Numbered from the stretch's first letter, positions 37,591 to 47,273 are shown. The stretch: DNA of 64,000 nt from Betaproteobacteria bacterium (GCA_021730905.1 JAKFYK010000004.1:124001-188000), one strand, 5' to 3'. Notes: generated by a model from the sequence alone, not told the origin. Translations and numbers: made by a program.

Positions 37591-38117
37591 TACGGTGTGT
37601 TGTCGATCTTGAATGCCTGCCGGTAGTATTTGGCGCGGTCCGAATAATTATCGGCGACTTCATTGAAGAATTTTATTTCTTCCGGACGCAACTCACGTAC
37701 CACTTTTCCCGGCGAACCCATCACCATCACGCCGTCGGGAATGACTTTTTTCTCGGTGATCAGCGAGTTTGCGCCGATCACGCAGTTCTTGCCGATCTTC
37801 GCGCCGTTGAGCACCACGCTGTTGATGCCGATCAGCGTGCCGTCGCCGATAGTGCAGCCGTGGATCATCGACATGTGGCCGATGCTGACGCCTTTGCCGA
37901 GTGTCATCGGAAAACCGGGGTCGGTGTGCAATACGCAGCCGTCTTGCACCTGCGAGTTGTCGCCGATAGTGATGATATCGTTGTCGCCGCGCACTACGCT
38001 GTTGAACCAGATGCTGACATCGTGGCCGAGGACGACGTTGCCGATGACATGCGCGCCAGGGGCGATCCAGTAGTTACCGTGAGTGATGACTCTGTGTTCG
38101 CCGAGTGTATATTTCAT
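37590..38117 (-). CDS. Gamma carbonic anhydrase family protein
   Basis: A 175-residue left-handed beta-helix protein of the gamma-CA family (YrdA/PaaY-like). Conserved blocks are VVRGDNDIITIGDNSQVQDG, VLHTD, SIGHMSMIHGC, containing the three metal histidines, and INSVVLNGAKIG. Members may be true carbonic anhydrases or thioesterase-like proteins. It is the first gene of a pair with serB, and an AT-rich dispersed motif starts one base beyond its ATG. Confidence 0.88.
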   Translation of the reverse strand: MKYTLGEHRVITHGNYWIAPGAHVIGNVVLGHDVSIWFNSVVRGDNDIITIGDNSQVQDGCVLHTDPGFPMTLGKGVSIGHMSMIHGCTIGDGTLIGINSVVLNGAKIGKNCVIGANSLITEKKVIPDGVMVMGSPGKVVRELRPEEIKFFNEVADNYSDRAKYYRQAFKIDNTP

Positions 38118-38143
38118 AATAAAAACAAATAGTTATATGATAT
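38118..38143 (+). repeat. AT-rich dispersed motif, copy 5
   Basis: Starts AATAAAAACAAATAGTTA directly in front of the gamma carbonic anhydrase ATG (minus strand). The best representative of the family together with copy 8. Confidence 0.7.
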
Positions 38144-38223
38144 TGACGGAATAAACGAAGTGCGGATTATAGCGGAGTGCGCGCGCGCAAGATATGCGCG
38201 CTTCGCATGTAGTCCGCGCGCGT

Positions 38224-39450
38224 TCAGCGCGCGGCGCGCAGCCACTCCACTACGCCGGCGCCCGCCACGCGTCCACTGGCGAAACAGGCAGTGAGCAGAT
38301 AGCCGCCGGTGGGCGCTTCCCAATCGAGCATTTCGCCAGCGCAGAACACGCCGGGCAGCGCGCACAGCATCAGGTGTTCATTGAGCGCGTCGAACGCTAC
38401 ACCACCGGCGCTGCTGATCGCTTCATCGAGCGGGCGCGGCGCGGTCAGCTTCAATGGCAAGGTCTTGATGAGCTTAGCGAGCCGCGCGGGATCGGCGAGG
38501 TCGGTGGCGCTTGCGGCCTCTCGCAACAATCCGGCCTTGACGCCGGCAATGCCCGCCTTGTTTTGCAAATGATTGGACAACGAACGTTTGCCGCGCGACG
38601 AGGACAGATCGCGGGTCAGCCGCGGCAGATCGCGGCCGGGTGCGAGATCGAGATACAGCGTGGCACCGTTGTGTTTTGCGATGGTATCGCGTAACGGCGC
38701 GGACAGCCCATAGATCACGCCGCCTTCGATGCCATTCTCGGTAATGATACATTCGCCTGGCTGGCGATGTGTTGTGCCTAGATCGTCGGTGAACGAGGCA
38801 ACCACCGATTTCACCGGATGCCCGGCGTAACGCGTGCGCAAGTGTTCGCTCCACGCGCAATCGAAGCCGCAGTTCGCCGGACGCAGCGGTGCGATATTGA
38901 TGCCGCGCGTAGCAAGCAATGCTGTCCACGCGCCGTCCGAACCCAGCCGTGCCCAACTGCCGCCGCCCAGCGCCAGTAGTGTGACGTCGGCGTTTATGTT
39001 GATTACGCCTTGGGGTGTGTGGAATTGCAGCGCGCCGTCGTCATTCCACCCTTGCCAGCGATGGCGCATGTGAAACGCCACGCCGGTGGCTCTTAACCGG
39101 TGCAGCCATGTGCGCAGCAGAGGTGCCGCTTTCATGTCTTTCGGGAACACGCGGCCCGACGATCCGATAAAGGTTTCAACGCCCAGCGTGTGCGCCCATG
39201 CGCGCAATGCTTCCGGTCCGAAAGCGGCCAGCCACGGCTCGACCTGCGCACGCCGCGCGCCATACTGCGCTAGAAACGGTGCCAAAGGTTCCGAGTGCGT
39301 GAGATTCAGACCGCCCTTGCCGGCCATCAGGAACTTGCGTCCTACCGAAGGCATCGCATCGTACACGTCAACACGTATGCCGCTGGTGGCGATGACTTCC
39401 GCAGCCATCAGGCCTGCGGGACCGGCGCCGATGATGCTGACACTATGCAT
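38224..39450 (-). CDS. TIGR03862-type flavoprotein (HI0933-like NAD(P)/FAD oxidoreductase)
   Basis: A 408-residue flavoprotein. FAD-binding motif SIIGAGPAGLMAAEVIA at the N-terminus, then AGKGGLNLTHSE and the C-terminal GVFCAGEMLDWEAPTGGYLLTACFASG, which are marks of the HI0933-like family, branch annotated as TIGR03862. Reaction unknown. The start at 39450 is used; the frame opens further to 39573 but that part reads through a palindromic repeat. Confidence 0.86.
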   Translation of the reverse strand: MHSVSIIGAGPAGLMAAEVIATSGIRVDVYDAMPSVGRKFLMAGKGGLNLTHSEPLAPFLAQYGARRAQVEPWLAAFGPEALRAWAHTLGVETFIGSSGRVFPKDMKAAPLLRTWLHRLRATGVAFHMRHRWQGWNDDGALQFHTPQGVININADVTLLALGGGSWARLGSDGAWTALLATRGINIAPLRPANCGFDCAWSEHLRTRYAGHPVKSVVASFTDDLGTTHRQPGECIITENGIEGGVIYGLSAPLRDTIAKHNGATLYLDLAPGRDLPRLTRDLSSSRGKRSLSNHLQNKAGIAGVKAGLLREAASATDLADPARLAKLIKTLPLKLTAPRPLDEAISSAGGVAFDALNEHLMLCALPGVFCAGEMLDWEAPTGGYLLTACFASGRVAGAGVVEWLRAAR

Positions 39451-39468
39451 AAGCGCGCCTGTCGATGT

Positions 39469-39571
39469 GGAGTGCGGCGGCTTGCCGCCGCTTTTGGCAC
39501 CGAGGCAAGCCGTGAAAAATAAAAGCGGGACAAGGGCACACTTGCAGCGAAGCAGCAAGTTCCCGCACTCC
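39469..39571. repeat. Nested palindromic element upstream of the flavoprotein
   Basis: Outer arms GGAGTGCGG (39469-39477) and CCGCACTCC (39563-39571) enclose two smaller hairpins: GCGGCGGC TT GCCGCCGC at about 39475-39492, and ACTTGC...GCAAGT at 39540-39560. It resembles REP-like mobile palindromes seen in other genomes, folded as a three-way structure. Confidence 0.65.
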
Positions 39572-39588
39572 AAATTGGGCCGTGCCTG

Positions 39589-39987
39589 TCAAATGATCTT
39601 CACGGTCAACGTGTATCGCTGCACGCGCGCGAGTTTCATCGCATCAACGCTCGGCGCCACGTCGATGGTGTAGCGGTCGTTGCAGGGCAGTTGCCCTTCC
39701 CAGTGGAGGGATTCTGATATCAGCGGCTTGCCGTATTCCTCACCGCAATAGGCGTACAGCGTCATCGTCAACGTGCCTTTGTCGCCGCCGATGGGCGCGA
39801 GCGTGATGGTGATGCGTTGTCCCTTTTGCGCCCGGAACTGCCAGGTTTTGATGGTGGTGGTAACTTCTCCGCGCACGGTGCCGGTGGTCAGGCCTTTGTT
39901 GAAGCGGATTTCTTCCTGGGCGAAGGCGGAGGTATGTAGCTGCCACAACAGCAGGGCGGCTATCCGGAAAAATCGGGAGAGGTTCAT
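39589..39987 (-). CDS. Secreted hypothetical protein
   Basis: A 132-residue protein with a clear signal peptide (about 1-23, ending SAFAQ). The mature part is beta-rich (IRFNKGLTTGTVRGEVTTTIKTWQF, ITITLAPIGGDKGTLTMTLYAY) with two cysteines that could form a disulfide. The layout resembles bacterial pre-peptidase-like beta-sandwich domains, but the resemblance is weak. Start preceded by a plausible ribosome site. Function unknown. Confidence 0.65.
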   Translation of the reverse strand: MNLSRFFRIAALLLWQLHTSAFAQEEIRFNKGLTTGTVRGEVTTTIKTWQFRAQKGQRITITLAPIGGDKGTLTMTLYAYCGEEYGKPLISESLHWEGQLPCNDRYTIDVAPSVDAMKLARVQRYTLTVKII

Positions 39988-40056
39988 TTTGAGTTCTTCA
40001 GGAATTCAGTGGATGCGGGATGGGAAAAGCGTAGTGCGCCTACAAGCCGTTGTCCG

Positions 40057-40088
40057 TGTGGGCACAAAGAACGTGCCCAACCTACGCT
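40057..40088. repeat. REP-like palindrome TGGGCAC...GTGCCCA
   Basis: TGGGCAC and GTGCCCA arms around AAAGAAC, flanked by ACCTACGC; I recall near-identical intergenic palindromes in many proteobacterial and cyanobacterial genomes. It lies between the secreted protein gene and a Bug gene. Confidence 0.6.
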
Positions 40089-40146
40089 TGCTACTGTGTC
40101 ACGGCCGACAGTCGATCGATGAATGCGTGATTCGTTGATAATCAGT

Positions 40147-41133
40147 CTAGTCTGCCTTAATGCCGGCCTTGCGTACGATATCTCCATAGCGTTTGAGGTC
40201 GGAGAGAATCAGTTTGCGGAATTCATCGGTGGATCGCGTATCGGGCTCGTAGCCTGCGCGCAAAATGAAGTCCCGCACGTGTGGTACCTGGATTGCTTTC
40301 GCTACGTCGGCGTTGATGCGGGCGATGACTGTGGCTGGCGTCTTGGCCGGCACGAACCATCCCTGCCACGATCCGCTGACCTCAAACCCCGGAATGCCTG
40401 CTTCGGCGATAGTAGGCACTTCCGGCATCAATTTCCAGCGCGATGCGCCGGTAAATCCGAGCACGCGCAAGCGGCCGCTCTTGATGTGCTGCACAAGAAT
40501 GGCCGGCGGTGCGAACAGCATGTTCACTTCGCCGCTCAGTACCGCGCTGAGGGCGGGAACCAGACTTTTGAAAGGCACATGCATCAACTTCGTGCCCGCG
40601 TGCAGGTTAAATAGCTCGGTGACGAGATGCTGGGTGTTGCCGACTCCCGGTGTACCGTACGTGATGGGTTTGTCGGGATTCTTCGCCAGCGCTATCAGTT
40701 CCCGCACCGACTTCGCGGGTAGCGCCGGATTGACCACCAGCAACGATCCCTCGCCGATGCAGACGTTCGCTGCCGGCACGAAATCCCGCAGCACGTCGTA
40801 CGGCACCTTGCGGTAGATGATCTGGTTGATGATCAGTGCGGGTGGGCTGAACAGTATCGTGTAGCCGTCGGGATTTGCCGAGGCAACGATCTCCGCCGCG
40901 ATTATGCCGTTCGCGCCGACCCGGTTGTCCACGATGATGTTACGCCCCCATTGGCTTTCCACCTGCGCTGCCACGGTGCGCGCGAGCGAGTCCGGCGTCC
41001 CGCCCGCCGCAAAGCCGAGCACGAGCCGCACTGGCCGATTGGGGTAGCCTCCCTCTGCGGCGTATACCGTCACGCCGGCCGCGAACACCGACGTGACCCC
41101 CGCAAGGGCTGCTGTGATGGTGTAGCGCTTCAT
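40147..41133 (-). CDS. Bug/TctC-family substrate-binding protein
   Basis: A 328-residue periplasmic binding protein. Signal peptide about 1-25 (ending TVYAAE), then YPNRPVRLVLGFAAGGTPDS, WGRNIIVDNRVGANGI and VPFKSLVPAL. The ATG at 41133 has AAGGAAGAA upstream. Stands alone behind the hppA terminator. Ligand unknown. Confidence 0.88.
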   Translation of the reverse strand: MKRYTITAALAGVTSVFAAGVTVYAAEGGYPNRPVRLVLGFAAGGTPDSLARTVAAQVESQWGRNIIVDNRVGANGIIAAEIVASANPDGYTILFSPPALIINQIIYRKVPYDVLRDFVPAANVCIGEGSLLVVNPALPAKSVRELIALAKNPDKPITYGTPGVGNTQHLVTELFNLHAGTKLMHVPFKSLVPALSAVLSGEVNMLFAPPAILVQHIKSGRLRVLGFTGASRWKLMPEVPTIAEAGIPGFEVSGSWQGWFVPAKTPATVIARINADVAKAIQVPHVRDFILRAGYEPDTRSTDEFRKLILSDLKRYGDIVRKAGIKAD

Positions 41134-41226
41134 GACTTTTTCTTCCTTATAGTTGTGCGTGACCGACCTACATGTGTGTAGTAAGCGGGATATTGTAATG
41201 TCAGCCGTTTTATTCAGGTGTGCCAA

Positions 41227-41258
41227 ACAAACGGGGACGCCTTGGCGTCCCCGTTTGT
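41227..41258. terminator. Strong intrinsic hairpin downstream of hppA
   Basis: A perfect 15-bp stem, ACAAACGGGGACGCC against GGCGTCCCCGTTTGT, with a 2-nt centre. On the minus strand it follows the hppA stop by about 17 nt. Confidence 0.85.
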
Positions 41259-41274
41259 CTGGAAATGCGGCTAA

Positions 41275-43320
41275 TTAAAGCAACGGCACAATCAACAAAG
41301 CCACAATATTGATAATCTTGATCAGCGGATTCACCGCCGGTCCCGCCGTATCTTTATACGGATCTCCCACGGTGTCGCCGGTCACTGCTGCCTTGTGGGC
41401 TTCGGAACCTTTGCCACCGTGGTTGCCGTCTTCGATGTATTTCTTGGCGTTGTCCCACGCGCCGCCGCCGGTGGTCATGGAAATCGCGACGAACAAGCCG
41501 GTCACGATGGAACCCATTAGCACGCCGCCCAGTGCTTGCGGTCCTAGCAATACGCCAACGACTACCGGCACCAGCACCGGCAACAGCGACGGCACGATCA
41601 TTTCCTTGATCGCGGCGAGCGTTAGCATGTCCACCGCGCGCGAGTAATCTGGCTTGGCGGTGCCTTCCATGATGCCGGGGATTTCCTTGAACTGGCGGCG
41701 CACTTCGACTACCACCGATCCTGCGGCGCGGCCCACGGCTTCCATCGCCATGGCGCCGAACAGATAGGGAATCATGCCGCCGATGAACAGGCCGATGATG
41801 ACCATGTGGTTCGACAGGTCGAAGGTGATGACCTTGCCCGCCGCTTCCAGCGCGTGCGTGTAGTCGGCGAACAGCACCAGCGCGGCGAGGCCGGCCGAGC
41901 CGATGGCGTAGCCTTTGGTGACGGCCTTGGTGGTGTTGCCCACGGCGTCGAGCGGATCGGTGATGGCGCGCACTTCCTTCGGCAAGCCCGACATTTCTGC
42001 GATGCCGCCGGCGTTGTCGGTGATCGGGCCATAAGCGTCGAGCGCCACGATAATACCGGTCATGGACAGCATGGCGGTAGCGGCGATGGCGATGCCGTAG
42101 AGGCCGGCTAGCGCGAACGCAGCGTAAATTGCGGCGCATACCGACAGCACCGGCCAAGCGGTGGAGCGCATCGATACGCCGAGGCCCGCGATGATGTTGG
42201 TGCCGTGACCGGTGGTCGAGGCTGCTGCCACGTGTCGCACCGGCGCGTATTCGGTGGCGGTGTAGTACTCGGTGATGACGACCATCAGCGCGGTCAGCAC
42301 CAGGCCCACGACGGCGCAGCCGAAGAGTTTTGCCGGGGTGTATTGCGGGTAATCGATGCCGATGTTGCCCATCAGGGTCCAGGTGACGCCCGCGAACGCG
42401 ATCAACGCCAGCACGCCCGACACCGCAAGGCCGCGATACAGCGCATTCATGATCTTGCCGCCGGTGCGTGCCTTGACGAAATAACAGCCGACGATGGATG
42501 CGAGGATGGATACGCCGCCCAGCGCCAGCGGATAAACCACAGCGGTAAATGCGACGTTAGGTTTGGTGATCAAGAGTGCGCCGAGAATGATGGTGGCGAC
42601 GATGGTGACTGCATAGGTTTCAAACAGGTCAGCGGCCATGCCGGCGCAGTCGCCGACGTTGTCGCCCACGTTATCGGCGATCACCGCGGGATTGCGCGGA
42701 TCGTCTTCAGGGATGCCGGCTTCGACTTTGCCCACCAGATCGGCACCCACGTCGGCACCCTTGGTGAAGATGCCGCCGCCCAGCCGCGCGAAGATTGAAA
42801 TCAGCGAACCGCCGAACGCCAGACCCACCAGCGGATGCACCGCGTCTTTGAGCGAATAGCCCATGCCCAGATACAGCACGGCGAAAAAGCCCGCGACACC
42901 GAGCATGCCGAGACCCACCACCAACAGTCCGGTGATGGCACCGCCGCGAAACGCAATTTGCAGCGCTTCATTCAGCCCCGTGCGCGCGGCTTCCGCGGTA
43001 CGCACGTTGGCGCGTACCGACACGTTCATGCCGATGGCGCCGGCAGCGCCGGACAGAATCGCGCCGATGGCAAAGCCGATGGCCGTGGCTTTGTCCAAAA
43101 AGATCGCCATGATAATGAACAACACCACGCCGACGACGCCGATGGTTTTGTATTGCCGCCACAGATAGGCCGACGCGCCGGTGCTGATCGCCGCCGCGAT
43201 TTCGCGCATGCGGTCGTTGCCGTCCGGCTGGCTGATGACCTGCTTCGCCCACAGGCCACCGAAGATAATGCCGATCACCGCGCAGGCAATGGCGATGGTC
43301 AGTCCTTGATATGCACTCAT
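41275..43320 (-). CDS. hppA: Membrane-bound H+-translocating pyrophosphatase
   Basis: A 681-residue integral membrane pyrophosphatase with about 16 membrane spans. The pyrophosphate-binding block [11 protein letters not shown] (190-200) and [12 protein letters not shown] (217-228) are intact. It couples PPi hydrolysis to proton export. Residue K466 in [14 protein letters not shown] is the lysine that marks the K+-independent class; the K+-dependent class has alanine there. It is read after the adk group on the same strand, with a repeat-containing gap in front, and ends at a strong terminator. Confidence 0.95.
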   Translation of the reverse strand: MSAYQGLTIAIACAVIGIIFGGLWAKQVISQPDGNDRMREIAAAISTGASAYLWRQYKTIGVVGVVLFIIMAIFLDKATAIGFAIGAILSGAAGAIGMNVSVRANVRTAEAARTGLNEALQIAFRGGAITGLLVVGLGMLGVAGFFAVLYLGMGYSLKDAVHPLVGLAFGGSLISIFARLGGGIFTKGADVGADLVGKVEAGIPEDDPRNPAVIADNVGDNVGDCAGMAADLFETYAVTIVATIILGALLITKPNVAFTAVVYPLALGGVSILASIVGCYFVKARTGGKIMNALYRGLAVSGVLALIAFAGVTWTLMGNIGIDYPQYTPAKLFGCAVVGLVLTALMVVITEYYTATEYAPVRHVAAASTTGHGTNIIAGLGVSMRSTAWPVLSVCAAIYAAFALAGLYGIAIAATAMLSMTGIIVALDAYGPITDNAGGIAEMSGLPKEVRAITDPLDAVGNTTKAVTKGYAIGSAGLAALVLFADYTHALEAAGKVITFDLSNHMVIIGLFIGGMIPYLFGAMAMEAVGRAAGSVVVEVRRQFKEIPGIMEGTAKPDYSRAVDMLTLAAIKEMIVPSLLPVLVPVVVGVLLGPQALGGVLMGSIVTGLFVAISMTTGGGAWDNAKKYIEDGNHGGKGSEAHKAAVTGDTVGDPYKDTAGPAVNPLIKIINIVALLIVPLL

Positions 43321-43365
43321 TTCAACCCTCTCCCTTGTTACAATGCCACATTAAATAATATCAAA

Positions 43366-43385
43366 TTAAGTATTTGTTTTTAAAT
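43366..43385 (-). repeat. AT-rich dispersed motif, copy 6
   Basis: TTAAGTATTTGTTTTTAAAT on the plus strand, 46 nt ahead of the hppA start as read on the minus strand. It overlaps the last codons of the small gene at 43380-43601. Confidence 0.6.
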
Positions 43386-43601
43386 AGTTTTTTTATCAAG
43401 CGCCAAGCCGCCCTCGAAGTGCGTGCCGGGCGTGAAGCAGAATATTTTTTGCAGTTCCAGTTCGGCAATCAGCGTGTCCACCGCCGTTTGCCCGTGTTCG
43501 CGGTTGACTTCAGAGAGGATCAATTTCGCGGAATTCGCATTATAAAACCCGCCGAAGCCGGCTTGAACCCCCAACAACTGTTTTGCGCGCTCGAGAGTCA
43601 T
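43380..43601 (-). CDS. Small conserved-looking protein in the adk cluster
   Basis: A 73-residue protein, [16 protein letters not shown]..., with an amphipathic helical look (VNREHGQTAVDTLIAELEL). Its ATG overlaps the stop of the upstream gene by 4 nt, as that gene overlaps adk, so three genes are translationally chained. I do not recognise the family; the chain and the codon use argue for a real gene. Confidence 0.65.
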   Translation of the reverse strand: MTLERAKQLLGVQAGFGGFYNANSAKLILSEVNREHGQTAVDTLIAELELQKIFCFTPGTHFEGGLALDKKTI

Positions 43602-43984
43602 GCACGGCCACCTAATTCAGCGCCGGTCTTGCCGGAGGTTGCCCCCGCGCGGTCTTTCTCGTGGTCGGCCTGCAACTTCAAGGTGACGGAAACGCATTCG
43701 GCCAGTTCGTCGAAATCGCGGCCGGTGCCATACTGCTCGGTGATCGAATAATAAAACTGGCTGCGGAATTTATCCTCGGCAATCTTGAAAATCACGATCT
43801 CCACACCGCGATCTCCCCAGTAAAACGTCGGGCACTCGGTGACGTCCTTCGATGCAGGATCAAGGCGGATTTCGGCATCGGCGATCTCGATACTGACGAG
43901 ATGGCCGTAACGCTCTTTCAATGCCGATTCAACCACCCAGCGGTCGGCATCGTTGAAATCGCTGATTTTGCCGGGGTTGCTCAT
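43598..43984 (-). CDS. Hypothetical protein coupled to adk
   Basis: A 128-residue acidic protein starting [18 protein letters not shown]. The start at 43984 gives an ATGA overlap with the adk stop; the longer frame into adk is rejected. Contains an alpha/beta pattern ([48 protein letters not shown]). No family recognised with certainty. Its position between adk and the next small gene suggests a housekeeping or nucleotide-related role, but that is inference. Confidence 0.7.
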   Translation of the reverse strand: MSNPGKISDFNDADRWVVESALKERYGHLVSIEIADAEIRLDPASKDVTECPTFYWGDRGVEIVIFKIAEDKFRSQFYYSITEQYGTGRDFDELAECVSVTLKLQADHEKDRAGATSGKTGAELGGRA

Positions 43985-44646
43985 GTCCGCGTTTTGGAGA
44001 GCGCGGCAAATATCTTGTCGCGGATGTGCTCCACCGAACCGCGTCCATAGATATTCGCGTAACGCGGTGCGCGCGGGTCGCCGCTGTCTGCCCATTTGAG
44101 GTAGTAATTCACCAGTGGCTTGGTCTGCGCGTGGTAGGTAGCGATGCGCTTTTGCACCGTTTCTTCGTTGTCGTCGCGGCGCTGCACCAGCGGCTCGCCG
44201 GTGAGGTCATCCTTGCCCTCGACTTTGGGCGGGTTGAATTCGATATGGTAGCTGCGCCCGGAGGCCAGATGCACGCGCCGGCCGCTCATGCGGCGCAGGA
44301 TTTCACCGTCGCCGACTTCGATCTCAATCACGGAATCGATATCGATGCCGGCATCGCGCAATGCTTGCGCTTGCGGTAGCGTGCGCGGGAATCCGTCCAT
44401 GATGAAGCCGCTGGCGCAATCGGGCGCCTTGATGCGTTCCTTGACCAGTTCGATGACCAGTTGGTCGGGCACCAGTGCGCCTTTGTCCATATAAGTTTTG
44501 GCTTCAACGCCCAGCGGCGAACCGGCGCGAATCGCGCTGCGCAGCATGTCCCCGGTTGATATCTGGGGAATGCCGAATTTCGCCATCAGGAATTGGGCTT
44601 GCGTGCCTTTACCGGCGCCGGGCAGGCCGAGTAACAAAATGCGCAT
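43981..44646 (-). CDS. adk: Adenylate kinase
   Basis: A 221-residue long-form adenylate kinase. P-loop [14 protein letters not shown] at the N-terminus, [13 protein letters not shown] in the middle, and the LID region [20 protein letters not shown]. The LID lacks the four-cysteine zinc site, as in most Gram-negative enzymes. It interconverts ATP, AMP and ADP. First gene of a three-gene overlapping set. Confidence 0.96.
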   Translation of the reverse strand: MRILLLGLPGAGKGTQAQFLMAKFGIPQISTGDMLRSAIRAGSPLGVEAKTYMDKGALVPDQLVIELVKERIKAPDCASGFIMDGFPRTLPQAQALRDAGIDIDSVIEIEVGDGEILRRMSGRRVHLASGRSYHIEFNPPKVEGKDDLTGEPLVQRRDDNEETVQKRIATYHAQTKPLVNYYLKWADSGDPRAPRYANIYGRGSVEHIRDKIFAALSKTRT

Positions 44647-44779
44647 GGTGAAAAGAGAAACCAGAACAACGGGTTAGAAAAATTACCAAACGTCACCGAA
44701 ATTCAACCCGCACCAGAAGAGGAATCGGCAAAATTTGTTTTAATAATGAAGTGATTATACCGTAGACGCCCCTCTTAAG

Positions 44780-45544
44780 TCATTTCGCGCGGCGGTAGTG
44801 GCGGCGGATACGTAGGAGGTCTTGCGGGGTATCCACGCCGGGGTGCGGGGCTTTGTGGGTGATGGCTACGCAGATGCGATGGCCGTACGCCAGCGCGCGC
44901 AACTGCTCCAGTGCCTCGAGTTGCTCAAGCCGCGCCGGGCGCATCTTTTTGAAGGCGCCAAGGAACCCGCAGCGATAGGCATAGATGCCGAGATGGCGGT
45001 AGGCGGGCATGCCGGGCGGCAAGCGGCGTATGCCTTTGGTGAACGCATCACGTACCCAGGGTATCGGTGCGCGGCTGAAATAGAGCGCATAGCCGGCGTT
45101 GTCCAGTACTACTTTCACCACATTTGGGTTGGCAAACTCTGCTGCGCTACGTATCGGGTGGCAGGCGGTGGCGATGGAGGCTGCGCGGTGCGTGGCAAGA
45201 CTGGCGGCGACATCGCGTATCAGCGTGGGTGGAATCAACGGTTCATCACCTTGAACATTGACCACGATATGCCGCGCGCCGAAGCGGCGCTTCGCCGCAA
45301 CTTCGGCCAGCCGGTCGGTGCCGGTGGCGTGGTCTTTGCGGGTCATCACCGCTTCGTAGCCGTGCGCTTCGGCGACACGCGCGATCTCAGGATCGTCGGT
45401 GGCAACAATCACCTCGCGCGCACCGCTTTTCGCCGCCTGCGCTGCTACCCGTACCACCATCGGTTTGCCCGCGATATCGGCCAGCGGTTTGCCGGGAAAG
45501 CGCGACGAGGCGTAGCGCGCGGGAATGATGACGGAGAAGATCAT
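44780..45544 (-). CDS. kdsB: CMP-KDO synthetase
   Basis: A 254-residue 3-deoxy-manno-octulosonate cytidylyltransferase. Motifs [36 protein letters not shown] and [14 protein letters not shown] are characteristic. It activates KDO for lipopolysaccharide inner-core synthesis. It is the last gene of exbB-exbD-lpxK-UPF0434-kdsB; a 72-nt octamer repeat separates it from UPF0434 and ends about 9 nt before its ATG, leaving little room for a ribosome site. Confidence 0.95.
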   Translation of the reverse strand: MIFSVIIPARYASSRFPGKPLADIAGKPMVVRVAAQAAKSGAREVIVATDDPEIARVAEAHGYEAVMTRKDHATGTDRLAEVAAKRRFGARHIVVNVQGDEPLIPPTLIRDVAASLATHRAASIATACHPIRSAAEFANPNVVKVVLDNAGYALYFSRAPIPWVRDAFTKGIRRLPPGMPAYRHLGIYAYRCGFLGAFKKMRPARLEQLEALEQLRALAYGHRICVAITHKAPHPGVDTPQDLLRIRRHYRRAK

Positions 45545-45553
45545 TATGAAAGC

Positions 45554-45625
45554 GTGAAGGAGTGAAAGGGTGAAGGAGTGAATGAGGTGCCGCCTTCACC
45601 CTTTCACTCCTTCACTCCTTCACAG
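45554..45625. repeat. 72-nt octamer-built inverted repeat, copy C
   Basis: Nine 8-nt units on the plus strand: GTGAAGGA, GTGAAAGG, GTGAAGGA, GTGAATGA, centre GGTGCCGC, then CTTCACCC, TTTCACTC, CTTCACTC, CTTCACAG. The UPF0434 stop codon (minus strand) is inside the last unit. Confidence 0.9.
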
Positions 45626-45799
45626 TTCCTCCTCTGGAGGAACTTTCCGTGCCTCGTCCTCCAGCATCACCGGGATATCGTCCTTGATCGGATAGCCGAG
45701 GCGGCACGGTTTGCAAATGAGTTCGGCTTCCGCCTTCTTGTAGACGAGCGGCCCTTTGCACAGCGGGCAGGCCAGGATGTCGAGCAGTTTTGCATCCAT
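45620..45799 (-). CDS. UPF0434/Trm112-family zinc-ribbon protein
   Basis: A 59-residue protein, [20 protein letters not shown]..., with paired cysteines C11/C14 and C29/C32 (ICKPC), the zinc-ribbon pattern of the YcaR/UPF0434 family related to Trm112. In E. coli ycaR lies between lpxK and kdsB, exactly as here. Function is not established. Its TGA stop is part of the octamer repeat. The lpxK stop is adjacent to its start. Confidence 0.9.
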   Translation of the reverse strand: MDAKLLDILACPLCKGPLVYKKAEAELICKPCRLGYPIKDDIPVMLEDEARKVPPEEEL

Positions 45800-46825
45800 T
45801 CAGGGTTTCCTCTGCGTACGCTTTATGCGCTCGATCAACATCGACGCCAGACCATGCTCGACCTTAGCCGTAACGCCGAGTGCCCAGTATTTCTCGGTGG
45901 CCTCTGTGACAAATTGCTCGTATTTTACCGCATCTTTTTCCGTCATCACGACGGCGTCGCTGTCGGCGAAGGCGAGATCAGCCTGCGTATAGGGATGATG
46001 ATCGGGAAACGGGTGCACGGTGCAGGTGAGGCCGAGGCCTTTCAGCATGTTGAAAAAATGTTCCGGATTGCCGATGCCGGCGGCAGCGTGCACGCGTTGT
46101 CCGTCGAAATAACGCGCACCCACCGCGTGTTGCGGATGGCGCAGGTTGTGAAACATTCCCGCTTCAATCGACATGGCGAATCGCGGCGCGGGTCTGCCGC
46201 CCGAGGTATCGGGCGGTTTGTTGTCGCTGCGTATTACCACGGCATCGACGGTGTCCAGACGGGACGGCGGCTCGCGCAGCGGGCCTGCGGGCAGCAAAAG
46301 TCTGTTGCCGAATCTGCGCGAGCCATCGATGATCGCGACCTCGGCATCGCGTGCGAGGTGATAGTGTTGCAAGCCATCGTCGCTGACGATCACATCACAT
46401 TGCGGATGCGCGGCCAGCAGTGCGCGGGCAGCCGCGACACGATCCACACCTATCCACACCGCACAGCCGCTGCGCCGCGCCAGCAATACCGGCTCATCGC
46501 CGCATTGAGCGGCATCGTCTTTGACGCCTACCGCGCGCGCTTGAGGGGTGCTGGCACCGTAGCCCCTGCTGACTATGCCGGGCGTAAAACCGGCGTCACG
46601 CAAACGCTCGACCAGCCACAGTACCAGCGGCGTCTTGCCGGTGCCGCCGACGCTGATATTGCCAACGACAATGACCGGGACCGGCAGGCGTACACTGCGC
46701 AATATTCCCACGCGATACAGTGCGCGGCGTGTTGCAACCACGATGTGATAGAGCCACGAAACCGGAATCAGCAGCAGCGTTATCGCGGTAACCTGCGTCC
46801 AGGATACGGGATAGCCCAACTTCAT
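45800..46825 (-). CDS. lpxK: Tetraacyldisaccharide 4'-kinase
   Basis: A 341-residue membrane-associated kinase that phosphorylates the lipid A precursor. N-terminal membrane helix (about 14-33) followed by a P-loop, VGNISVGGTGKTPLV, and later VIVSDDGLQHYHLARDAEVAIID. Standard length. Read between exbD and UPF0434 in the envelope operon. Confidence 0.95.
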   Translation of the reverse strand: MKLGYPVSWTQVTAITLLLIPVSWLYHIVVATRRALYRVGILRSVRLPVPVIVVGNISVGGTGKTPLVLWLVERLRDAGFTPGIVSRGYGASTPQARAVGVKDDAAQCGDEPVLLARRSGCAVWIGVDRVAAARALLAAHPQCDVIVSDDGLQHYHLARDAEVAIIDGSRRFGNRLLLPAGPLREPPSRLDTVDAVVIRSDNKPPDTSGGRPAPRFAMSIEAGMFHNLRHPQHAVGARYFDGQRVHAAAGIGNPEHFFNMLKGLGLTCTVHPFPDHHPYTQADLAFADSDAVVMTEKDAVKYEQFVTEATEKYWALGVTAKVEHGLASMLIERIKRTQRKP

Positions 46826-46853
46826 GGCCGCTCCGGAGCGAAAGACGAGGAGT

Positions 46854-47273
46854 CTATTTTCTTGCAGTCTGGATGGTGAAAGTGATCTTGCCGTAGCCCG
46901 CGAATTGCGCGGCCTCCATCACCCGTATCACCGACTGGTGCGAGGCCTGCGCATCGGCGCTGATCACGATCACCGGGTCTTTCATCTCGCCCGCTGCGCG
47001 CCTGAGCTCGGTGGCAAAGGCGTCGCGCGTGCTGTAGGTGACGCCGGTTTTGTTGACCACGTACTTGCCGCTGGCATCGATGGCGATATCGATCTGATCC
47101 ACCCGATCCGGCGGCTTCGACGCGTCGGCCGTCGGCAGATTGATCTGAAGTTCGGACTGCCGCGTATAGGTGGTGGTGATGATCAGGAAGATCAAAATTA
47201 CCAACAGCACGTCGATCAACGGAATAAAGTTGATCTCCGGTTCCTCCCGGAAGGCGCGGGTGCGGAATCTCAT
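46854..47273 (-). CDS. exbD: ExbD/TolR-family biopolymer transport protein
   Basis: A 139-residue protein with one N-terminal membrane span (about 16-36, FIPLIDVLLVILIFLIITTTY) containing the conserved proton-carrying aspartate in PLIDVLL. The periplasmic domain follows. It pairs with ExbB to use the proton motive force for TonB-type transport or cell-envelope functions. Overlaps exbB by 4 nt. Confidence 0.93.
   Translation of the reverse strand: MRFRTRAFREEPEINFIPLIDVLLVILIFLIITTTYTRQSELQINLPTADASKPPDRVDQIDIAIDASGKYVVNKTGVTYSTRDAFATELRRAAGEMKDPVIVISADAQASHQSVIRVMEAAQFAGYGKITFTIQTARK

Noticed and set aside
45578-46879. 433-codon plus-strand frame
   Set aside because: It lies opposite lpxK and UPF0434, both recognised by motif; the product has antisense-like composition (His, Arg, Gly, Gln rich).
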